Source of the DNA: Engraulis encrasicolus
Lineage: Eukaryota > Chordata > Actinopteri > Clupeiformes > Engraulidae
Reading direction: 5' to 3'
Length of the DNA stretch: 64,000 nt
NCBI RefSeq assembly: GCF_034702125.1
Contig: NC_085871.1
Location: forward strand, 33,705,748 to 33,769,747
A program made the position numbers and the translations under genes. Positions 46,171 to 56,417 of this stretch are shown piece by piece; the stretch's first letter is position 1, and every line of letters begins with the position of its first letter. The notes beneath the pieces are model-generated. The model was given only the letters and a program-made list of their open reading frames with translations, had not been told where the DNA came from and made no database searches.

Positions 46171-46715
46171 TAGCCTCACGAGCCATCCTATGTACTTCCG
46201 CCGAAGGATTGGCTCCACTACTTGTCTGGCTCTTGTTTTCTGTGGAGCGATTGCAGAGGTAGAATCTTGGCGCCCAATGCTCCCCAGAAAACGGCCAATA
46301 AGCAAATAAGCGCCCCATGTGGGGGAGGTCGCTCGTGACGATGACGTAAACGTCTGCGCCAATGGCTCTGGGGTCCGTATCTCGAAAGCGTCTTTGCTAA
46401 CGACGGTAGCAACGTCCTTCTTAAGAGCGACTCAACTCTCTCTCGACAGCGACGCTCACCACTGAATCCAAGGGAATGGTAAGACGGTCTTAAGACGGTT
46501 AGCAATGACAAGAGATGACATGAGAAACGGACCCCTGGTCTGCGCTATGTTGTTGTTGAGTAACTGTCGGCGATTGGGTGAGAGCTGTCCAATAATTTCA
46601 AACCATAACTGAGTGTAAACTTCCCGCTTCCTGCAATCGCGTCAGATCACACAAGCTCCAGACCATGAATACGAAATGAAATGGTAGTATTATGGGATGG
46701 TCAGGACCAGGCTAG
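46171..46715. mobile_element. hAT-like element with near-perfect 8-bp TSD
   Basis: Left TAGCCTCACGAGCCATCC and right GGATGGTCAGGACCAGGCTA pair in inverse orientation with gaps. Flanks ATTAGTCA (46163-46170) and ATTAATCA (46716-46723) agree at 7 of 8. The interior is rich in CGA/TCG words; its opposing open frames are not recognisable proteins. Confidence 0.65.
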
Positions 46716-46723
46716 ATTAATCA

Positions 46724-48140
46724 CCTATTATTTTTAGGAGAGTAGCAGGAGATGTCATCAAGAGCTTAGTGTAAGGCAAGATTAAAATCAGTCCTTTGAT
46801 ATTTGATTAATTGATTGTATATTCTCCTTAGAACAGCTGACAGGAGTTCAAAGAGCATACAGGAAGAACAGCAATGTGCAAATTAACTCCTTGAAGTATC
46901 ATTCTTCCTAGGGCACAGGATGCTTGGACATAATTATCCACATTGCTACATTCTTTGGACAATAATGCAATAATTGGACAATAATGCAGTACTTATATCT
47001 GGATTGTTTTTTTCATTTAATAAAATGGTTATATAATAAAATCACTTAGGCTGTAAATATATAACATAATATATAACGTTACGATTGTGTTTGCCCTCCT
47101 CTACTCTGTGTTACGGTTTGCAGAGTAGCCTATGCTACAACCTTGCTCAGAACTGTGTAAAATCATTGGCATCTACATGGGCTATTTTATTTGTGGATGT
47201 GAGAAGTAGGACAATGGCTGACCAATGGCATGGCCCTTTTGAACCCCTTCACAGGGCCCATATGTAAACCCAATTCTTCTCATTAAAATTAACCTTTAGA
47301 GAGTTTGCAATTATATCCGTATGAGGAGCTCCCACACACACAGCCATCCGGATGCTTTGCTTGTGAATGTGCGTTACGCCCCTTTTTGGGAGAAACAAAC
47401 CGAATGTCTCATTAACTTACATGCTACATCGGCTAGCCTAAATAAACACAGTCCATGCTTCAGCCATGGCTGTTTGGCTATATTATTTGCACAACCGGCA
47501 ACACAACATTTTGAGCGTGAACAACGCTAGTCTACAGGTCCTTGTCTTTCGTTTATTCTTTCCCAACACCTTCAATGGACTTGCATTGGCTTTCCCCCCA
47601 ATGTTTTCCCCCAAAAAAGGGCGTAACACACACAGCACACGTCACGCCATTCATGTGTATTGACACCCATGATGATATGACTCATTCATAATAAGCTAAC
47701 ACATCCGTGCCAAGAGTAAGACTTTCAAAAAGTATATTTGATTACCACTGACATCCGTGACATGTCATTAACAGTATGGCTTACTCGTGAGGTTCACCTT
47801 GTTATTTTTTGAATGCTGTACTACCCATTTGAGAAGACTTTACTTTCATAGTTTCACATTAGCCTGGCATTACCCAGAGAAAGACTGTACATTAAGACTT
47901 GGTCATTGTCATACTGATGATAGGGTATTTATAACACAGGCTCTGTCTTGACACACCATGCATTGTTGAAACTTCACGCAACAGAAAGAAGCCTGTCTTT
48001 TAAAGAGGCAATATATTACATAGCATGACAAGAGCATATTATTGTTGTTGCTGTGTCTTCTACACAAGCCATTAAAATGAGCTTGATGTGCGATTCAGCA
48101 GAGTGCGTTTGAGTAATCGTTTATTAATTCCGGGGTGGAA
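46724..48140. other. Spacer with one dispersed repeat
   Basis: 47425-47470 matches 30215-30285 (CATCGGCTAGCCTAAAT, ACACAGTCCATGCTTCAGCC). No gene recognised. Confidence 0.45.
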
Positions 48141-48149
48141 ATTAAGGAA

Positions 48150-48320
48150 TTAATCGATCACTTGGCCACTGCCAGCTTCGGCTGTCCCTGGACAAAATCA
48201 TGTCAAAGGGCCCTATTTTCAATACATATAATGTAATGGGGTCGCAACTCTGCCCCCCACTCTCCCTGGGTCCGGGACAACTGACCCATTTGCACCCCCT
48301 GTCGACGGGCCTGACTGTGC
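48150..48320 (+). repeat. Dispersed repeat, copy 1 of an inverted pair
   Basis: Contains GGACAAAATCATGT, GGTCCGGGACAACTGACCCA and CCCTGTCGACGGGCC. The reverse-complement counterpart is at 49680-49850. Confidence 0.7.
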
Positions 48321-48950
48321 TCATTTATGAAGAACAGCGGACGTTTAATGCTTCTATCTGTGTAACCTCGCTGCATTGATAACTCAAATCAATTGTGGCT
48401 TTGTCGGTTAAGCATATGAAAGCTGTAGTGTGCCCCATGCAAACGTCTCTCCATAAACATTGATTCATTATTTTTTTGAGAACAAGGAGAAGCAGACCAA
48501 CCAAGTACATGCAGGCAGTTTTACCAGCATGTTATATGAGGCCATCCTGAAAAATAACCGTATCACCAATAACAAATATTCAAATCGCAAAGAGGAGTTA
48601 TGACATCATAAACGCAATCGATTTTTGCATTTCGCAATAACCACAGTTAAGATGCAGTGTGCCAGATCAATTTAGGCATTGTGAGGCATTGCACAATGAA
48701 ACGGGTCCTACTGACTATGTATTAGATATAATGTGTTTTGTGTTTTATCGTGTTTTAGATATAATGAAGCTTGCAGGCATGTAGGCCTACTCTATAAACT
48801 CTTCAGTCTTCTGTGAGGACTGAAATTCTATAAAAGAATAAAAGCAGAATGACCAGTAGGGGTCAGCATTGTCCTTCAGTTGAAGGCTACGGGCTGCCAA
48901 AGGCTGGTCAAGGCTGCCAGATTAAGTTGATAAAAAATATTGATAGAACA
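48321..48950. other. Spacer, nothing recognised
   Basis: AT-rich, with one TAGGCCTA octamer at 48783. Confidence 0.35.
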
Positions 48951-48954
48951 GTAT

Positions 48955-49065
48955 GCCATGGTGACAGGAAGGGAGTGGGAGGGAAATTACCCCTGACAGT
49001 AATCAAATCCTGGTACCCGGCATAACAGTGCGGTGCCTTAGCCGTTTCAGCCATGGCCAAAGTAC
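48955..49065 (-). mobile_element. tRNA-derived SINE, copy 1
   Basis: On the minus strand a tRNA-like head (GAAACGGCTAAGGCACC) is followed by a degenerate B box (GGTACCAGGATTTG) and the pyrimidine-rich CTCCCACTCCCTTCCTGTCACC body seen in the other copies. Confidence 0.7.
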
Positions 49066-49679
49066 ATACTGTATTTCAGTGTTACAAAACAGTAGGCCTA
49101 ATGGAAAGCTATGTAATACCTTGTTATCTAAACAAAAGGAAAATAACAATACTTCAACCTATGCCAATGGAGCAATACACAACTACATAATTAATAATGG
49201 CCATCTTGATGATTTATGAACTGTTACATTCATTTCAGGAAAGTGCTAAAAGTGATATGTACGTTACTTACAAGCTTTGTTCTGCTCTTTCACTGATTAA
49301 GATCAGTATAGGCAATCTGATTGTCTGATCCAAATACAAATATGTCTGTTGCAAATACTGTATTTGTTGATATTCCAACAGATAACACATAACACATATA
49401 ACAACATATAACACGCCCTGTAATGTACTGTTGCACTGTTCCAAACAAGAGGTTACCGCTTTTTTTCAATGTCTCTGCTACAATAAATCTCTAAGAGTTA
49501 AGTTCAGCGTAGCAAAGAGCACAGCCGTATAAAACATTAAAATTGGGCTTTGTCATGACAATTTTTCAGACTGAGAAATGCAAAGTGTGGTGTGAGAGAG
49601 TGAGAAGGGGCCAAAGTAAATGAGTCTCACTCTCAAAGAGGATTAATTGGATATCTATTGTGTCAGTACGCTACATACA

Positions 49680-49850
49680 ATGAAGCCGACAGAGGTGGAC
49701 AAATGGGTCAGTTGTCCTCCTTGGTCCAGGGAGAGAGGGGGCCCAGAAATGGGTCCTCATTGCATTGTACAGTAAGCATTGAGCGGAGGGTCCCTTCACA
49801 TGATTTTGTCCTGGGCCCGGCCAAAGCTGTCACGGGCCCTGCCTAAGTAC
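49680..49850 (-). repeat. Dispersed repeat, copy 2 of an inverted pair
   Basis: Reverse complement of 48150-48320, with TGGGTCAGTTGTCC, ACATGATTTTGTCC and CACGGGCCCTG. Confidence 0.7.
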
Positions 49851-50870
49851 AGTATTACATGTTCATACATTAACATACGCTATGAAATTAATCATATGTG
49901 GAAATTATGGTTAGTCTGACATGTACTGTACCTACCTATAGTTACTCTTGTGCCTTCAGGTTTTTAATTTTTGAAATTAACTATTTACGTACAGAACAAA
50001 TCCACATGAGGTGATAAAAAGGAAAGAATACACACAAGTTCGAAGCATACAAGGTTCCATTCAGATAATATGTTACATGTTAAACAAAATAGCATAAATT
50101 AATATAGGAGTGATTCTACGAATCGGCTGCGCTTTTAAATCCATGGATTTTATTTGCCAATTCCACTAACTATTAACTGCATCCAATTATGTTTTGGACA
50201 TTAGCACACATTTATCTTTCATATAATACAGAAAGTGTAGACATGGCATTATTTCCCTCAGCAAGAATGAATATTTAATACTGGTTTTGGGCATTTTCAT
50301 GCCGTCCCGTTTTCCAAATGTCAGATTCAGTCTTCATATTAGCATGTAAAGAAACTTGTTTTGCCCAAGACGATTGCAAATGTTGATTCACAGTAATCAT
50401 CACAATATGACAGAACTGTCAGAAAGACCACTGTCCTTTCCATTATAAATGAAATTTGCCGTTTTGTGTGTGTCCACGAAAACTGTGTTAACCGTGTCAC
50501 GATCTGAAACCCCCTCCATAAATCAGTAATGGTTTGGTCTTAGGCCATACGAATAACATCACGTGATGTCATAACCTCTTTGGCAGGATATGGGAAGACT
50601 TTTTGGTAAGTTTTGAGCTCCATCCTTCCATAATTTAATCCATTCTTTTTCATGTTCTCATAGCGGGAAAATTGCCTGTCAACTGTGTTATCAACATATT
50701 CATAAGAATCTGAATTAGAAATCACATGTAGAAAAACACAGACAAAGCATACAAAGATATGAATTGATTAAGGTGTTGTGGTGGAACTTCTGAGGTCCTC
50801 AGTTAGCACAACACCATAAAAATGGCTGAAATGTCAAGCCGTGTCACCGTCAATGGTGTTACAATTAGCT
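49851..50870. other. Spacer, nothing recognised
   Basis: AT-rich without coding signal or delimited repeat. Confidence 0.4.
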
Positions 50871-50878
50871 ATGACAGT

Positions 50879-51076
50879 CAGGGTTGCCAGATGAGGCTGA
50901 TGATTTCCAGCCCAAAAAATGTTCAAAACCCGCCTAGAAGCACAAAATCCCGCCCAATTCTATTGATTTCTATGGCAAAAAGTGGACAGGTTTTTCTGAT
51001 AAATGCCATTTTTACCCGCACACGGCCATCCTAAGCAGCCCAATTGGGCGGGAACCAGCCCAATCTGGCAACACTG
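50879..51076. mobile_element. 198-bp hAT-type MITE with perfect 8-bp TSD
   Basis: CAGGGTTGCCAGAT...ATCTGGCAACACTG, flanked by ATGACAGT (50871-50878, 51077-51084). Its ends are related to the element at 19570-20711. Confidence 0.93.
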
Positions 51077-51084
51077 ATGACAGT

Positions 51085-52250
51085 GGAGGAGGAGTATGTT
51101 TTTGCCAATTTGTCTCCATATTGACAAATTAAAAAACAAAATAATTTGTGTTCTAGGGAGATGGGTTCGTCTGCTCTGTTTTTTCTCCTAAAAAAGTGCC
51201 GACTTGTTCCCCTGCACTGTTGACCGTAACACAGTTGAGTAACACGGTTGACTGTTTTGAAAGTGTTTTTGAGCTATTGATCCCTTATGTGTTGGAAAAA
51301 TCCTTTGAACAGACACTAGGGATTATCTCTGGAGAAGGAAGTCTTGTCTAAGGAGGGTGACTAAATTCAAAGCAGACGTTACAGGGATTTATAATGAAAA
51401 ATGTGTCAGTCTGTATCACAGTGCATCATAAGATCCTACTTATTAAGCTCAACAATCACATTTTCTATATCAGTTGCACAGATTAATGACAACATTATTG
51501 CTAAGGGACATAAGCACTTTCAAACGTATGTTGTTTCAACTCTGTAGTATTTTATATATATGTTTGAAATGACATAGTATTTGTCCATAACACTGTTGAC
51601 AAAATAATCAAGCAAATGTTCGCTTTCATTAGAGTATTTATCAAATGATTTAAGATTAAGCTTGGCAATTTGTTTGTTTGGAAACTTAAATATATACACT
51701 ATGTATACATCTAGGTCATTTAGTTGAAAAAAAATACTGATAATTGACATTTTGCTTTTGCCAAAAGCTTAGGCGAATCGTAGAATCACTCATAGACATG
51801 TATTGTCCAGTCACAGGAAGGTTTGTAAAATATTGTCCTGTTTTCAAGTTGCAGTGTGGATTGTTGTTCATGCTCCTGTGCAACGGCCTATTGAGGAACC
51901 GCACAAACAACCACAGAGCCGTAGATAGGAAGAGTTGACACAGTCTTTGATCTTTGGTCACATGGTTTTACGCTAGCCTCGTTGGGCCCTGCTAACCCCA
52001 TCCCTGCCATAGGTTTGTGTTAGCATGGTTAGGTTACGTGTATCATTCTAGGAATTAGACTGTGCCTCTTTTGTTCTGACACAAGTTGTCCTTTTGTAAT
52101 TACACAGTCCCTTGAAATTGTGTGCTTTGAAATGCGCAAGAACTGTTGTTATATCAATTCTTCTCAGAGTCCCCAATAATGGTCTATGGAAACGGATGCT
52201 ACATTTGGATCTAAGGGAAGGCTGTGCAAAACTGAATGGGACCATGAGGT
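51085..52250. other. Spacer, nothing recognised
   Basis: AT-rich sequence without supported features. Confidence 0.4.
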
Positions 52251-52254
52251 CGGC

Positions 52255-53190
52255 CATCTTTGCAACTCATTCAAAATTCTGCGGCAAGAATCCTAACAAG
52301 AACCAGAATGAGAGAGCACATCTCTCCTGTCTTGGCAGACCTGCACTGGTTACCTGTCTCATACAGAATCGACTTTAAGATTCTGCTCACAGTATTTAAA
52401 GCATTAAATGGACTTGCCCCTAGCTATATCTCAGACATGCTCTCTTTTTATGCCCCTGCTCGAGCTCTCAGGTCCACTGATGCCAAGCTGCTAAGGACCC
52501 CCACCCCCCCGCAGAAGAAGATCGGCGACGCCGCGTTTGCCTGCTATGCGCCCAAGAGATGGAACACCCTCCCCATCGAGATCCGATCAGCCACCTCCGT
52601 CGACTCCTTTAAGAAGCAGCTGAAGACCCACCTCTTCATCCTTGCCAACTCCTAGCTGCCAAGACGTCATAGTGTCCCAGCCGCCGCAGCGCCCTTACTA
52701 CTCGCAATCCAGCCCTGGCAGGGGGCTCCCCTAGGTGGCCGCTGGTCTCTGCCTGAGGTTTCTTCCTGACTACAGGGGGTCTTTTTTCTCAGACCTCACT
52801 GAGCTTTTTTTTCCCCCTCACAAACTATGAATCAAGCGAAAGGGAGTTTTTCCTCACCCCTGATGCCACCAGGGGCCGCACCTGAGCGCCCAATCTCTGT
52901 GCGACTATCTATGACTTATGATAGGCCCAGCCACTATGGACCTTACACATCTAAGAATCCTGGTCCTAACCTACGTTGACCTTATGACTCTACATTCTCT
53001 GTCTATCTCTTCTTCCTCTGCCTTCCTGCTTTTTCTGCCTCTCCTCTATACCTCTCCTTTTAAATCTATCTCTCCTCTCCTTTTAAATCTATCTCTAACA
53101 ATGTTTTTTCCCATTTGTTAAGCACTTTGAATTACATGCCTTGTATGACACAGTGCTATACAAATACAATTATTATTATTATTATAAATT
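52255..53190 (+). mobile_element. 5'-truncated LINE with RT C-terminus and (ATT)n tail
   Basis: An open frame at 52260-52655 (131 aa) is a typical fish non-LTR polymerase C-terminus: QNSAARILTRTR, LHWLPVSYRIDFKILL, FKALNGLAPSYI, KRWNTLPIEIR, FKKQLKTHLF. It is followed by a 3'UTR with the AAGCACTTTGAATT ... CAGTGCTATACAAATA motif and an ATT tail, as in L2-like elements. Unlike the copies at 1-712 and 39900-40985 it has no CA array. Confidence 0.88.
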
Positions 53191-53345
53191 ATTATTATCT
53201 TTGACCATATATGGTCAGTTTCCCCACCAGTTTTGTCGTTCCCGCAAGTTCCCGCTGGATCCCATGGCAACTCTTTAACTCTTCTTATCTGCGGCTCTGG
53301 GCAACGCACGGACAAGTTTGCCCACACACCTGTGCACACCTGCCT

Positions 53346-53485
53346 TTATTGAATAGGACAGGGAAGCAATGGGAGAAAGAGATTGGGAACGATCCAGAAA
53401 TGACATCCGGGCCAGAATCGAACTCTGTTTCCCTGGAATAACAGTATGGTGCCTTAGCCGTTTGAGCTACCGCAAAGGCTTCCCT
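53346..53485 (-). mobile_element. tRNA-derived SINE, copy 2
   Basis: Minus strand: GCGGTAGCTCAAACGGCTAA (A-box region), GAGTTCGATTCTGG (B-box region), a TCTTTCTCCC pyrimidine tract and TCCTATTCAATAAAGGC tail. Confidence 0.85.
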
Positions 53486-53734
53486 TATTACATGTAGCTT
53501 TTATGTCCTTTTTCCATGACTGGGGTCCTATGGCCAGACTAGGCACCTGTCCAGAAATTCTTCTTTCAGCTTTGGAGTTCCAACAGTGTGTCAGCTCTCA
53601 GGCCTCTCTGCATTGTGTTTCTCGAAAACGTAACTGCTAGCTAGTAAGTAACTAGGGTCATTGCCAATGGGAAATTACATGGCAAATAACAAAGTAGCTA
53701 ACATAGTTAGCAACTATGGTTTTGAGAAATGCGC

Positions 53735-53815
53735 ACCTGATGATCCTCTGGAGTCTGACACAGCCTCTGGGCCACGCAGACCATGGTGCTCTCAAAGTTC
53801 TCCTGGCGTAGTGGT
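53735..53815 (-). pseudogene. FAM180 C-terminal fragment
   Basis: Minus strand gives PPLRQENFESTMVCVAQRLC followed by PEDHQ, aligned with PLRREDFERTVLTMVYMAQR...PEGHQ of the intact gene at 54483-54905. The upstream and downstream parts of the exon are absent. A decayed partial duplicate lying about 700 bp beyond the gene's stop. Confidence 0.7.
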
Positions 53816-54482
53816 GGGAATTGGTGGAACTTGTGTCCACGCCTCTGTCTTTCGTAGGCAGTTTCACTTAGTGCATTATTACAAAACAGTGATTCAGGAG
53901 GAAGAAGGAGTTGCACACAGGAGCTAAATTCAATACAGAGAAACTTAAAAAGCTGAAAATAAAGAAAAGCCAAAGACAAAGTGGGTGACAAACGTTTCGG
54001 GAGTCTAGCCCATCATCAGTGTTCCTAATTTGGTGGTGGGAATTGCAGGCTTGAGTCTGAAAGCAGAGGACTTTTCCCCAATGTGGTCCCAAATAGAGTC
54101 AGGAATTCTCGAAAATATGGCCTATTGGATTAAAAGAACACATTTTATGTGGAATATGGTCAAGGGTAGGGTTAGAATTTGTCAGAACAAGGCCGTAGCC
54201 TATATTAGTTAACTTAAATGCAACATCTCCTGGATGGACTACATGAAAACGCAGATGCATACAAGTAGTATTATGGATCCTTTATGGGTCCAATACCACT
54301 GGAAATATTGTCTTCCTGCCAATGCTTGCCCTGAACATTTTTCAATGTCCCCTTGCTACACATGATGGAAAATGTAACATAGATGACAAATGTCACTGGG
54401 ACACTCATTTTTCTTTTTCTATGTCCCCTCCTTTCCAATTGGCACCTTTGGTCAGGATGAGTTTAAGACACCAGACTCCTCC

Positions 54483-56336
54483 TCAGCTGAGCGTGAGGTC
54501 TTGTCTGACAGCCCTCTGGAGCTCCAGCAGCGTCTCTGCCCACAGGTCCCTCTGGTGTCCCTCTGGGATGACAGCCAGCCTCTGGGCCATGTACACCATG
54601 GTCAACACAGTGCGCTCAAAGTCCTCTCGCCGCAGCGGGGAGGTGGCGGTGGCAGTAGAGGAGGTGCCACTACTGCTGCTGGTGCTACCACTGGGTCTAC
54701 CGCCAAAGCCACTGCTGCTACTGCTGTGTCGACGCGTCAGCTCGGCGATCAGGCGTCGGATCTCTGACAGCTTCCTGGGCAGCACGTCCTTGCAGATGAC
54801 CTCCAGAGTCTGGGCGCAGCGCAGGGAGGCCAGCTCTTTGTCCACCTTGGCGAAAAGGCCGTCCTCTTCTTCTTCATCATCGAGATGAAGACCGGACAGC
54901 AGGATCTGAGGAAGGGAAGGGGGAGTGGAGTTGAAGGTCAGTGCTGAGGTTAGTGTCTATTCTTTTTTTTTGGTTTTTTTTACTTCATTCATGATAGTAC
55001 AGTGCAGATGGTGACAGGAAGCGAGTTGAGAGAGAGAGACAGGGAAGAGTCGGCAAAGGACCCAGACCGGGAATCGAACCCGGGTCGGCCACACAGCAAA
55101 AGTGTGCCCTACCATATGTGACATGGCTGGGCCAGGTTAGTGTCTATTCATTTTACAGTACATGACGTGTACATTACATTACATTTAGACTTACCAAAGC
55201 GACTTACAAGGAGGACTCATACTCATAACTCATCGTTTGCTAATGATTTTAAGGCGCTTTATAACAACATAACAAGCTTTGTATAGTGAGGGGACACAGA
55301 AATTAGAGGACACAGAAATTATTTGAATAGGGAGTACTGTAACAGTTATTTCACTCTGAATTAATCTCATTTAAAGAGTGTCTCAAAAGCATTTTACAGT
55401 CCAGGAAGTGGTCAGCGTTGCTAAGGTCATTCAACTATTTTAAGTGTTTTGGTATGGAAGTATTTTTCCTCTGCCTGAAGAGCTGTCCTGGTTGGCTCAC
55501 CCAGAGTTCTTCATTTTGAAGCTTGTGTTGGAATATGTCAGGTTCTCAGAAGGCCTCTTTATTTGGAGTACAGTATGATGAGTTATTTGTCTGCTCTATT
55601 GTGTTAACAACACTGGGTACATCATCAATCATGAATACACACAATAGATGTTGAAATCAAAACACCCCCCATCACCATTAAAACGGCTGCATTCTCATGG
55701 CAGACGATAAAAAAGAGGGAATTCTTGGGACTTGGGTGAACTTTCAGAGGAGCATTTAATTTCAAACACAGTTCAAAGCTCTCTTGTGAGAAAAAGCAGT
55801 GTAAGACGATTTAACGTTTATGTAAGGGGGAAACAAAGGACAGATCTTTTCATGTCTCAACCGATTCTTCTAATGCATCCAACCCCCACCCCCGCCACAG
55901 ATGAAAAAACATATCTGCTCAATGTAAGATCTTGCTCCTAGAAGTCAAGACATTTCTATGAAGCCATAGCATACTACCCTTTAATCCCAATGAGAGGAGA
56001 GACGATTTACTGGGCTCTCTTATTGCTAAAAAAAAAGTTTGGGAAAGAAACATTTACACGTGCATAAAAAAATAAAGCGCCGACATTCCGAGTTTTGTTA
56101 TTAGTAGTTGAGTGTCTGGTATGCTGGGTCATCAGGGTTATGTGAAATCTGTATTCTAATCAAAACAGCCCTGATGATGGCAATGGGGCATGGAGGGACC
56201 TGGCTAGACATCATGTCAGCAACCAGGTTGTCCGCAGACACTGAATAATGAAGAGTGAACAAAAATATATTTATTTGGGCATTTTTGAGCCTTTATTGGA
56301 TAGGACAGTGCAAAAAACAAGCAGAAGAGAGAGAGA

Positions 56337-56417
<81 letters not shown>

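Noticed and set aside
54995..55140. tRNA gene suggested by a perfect B box
   Set aside because: The same head recurs with a SINE body at three other sites and the cloverleaf is incomplete.
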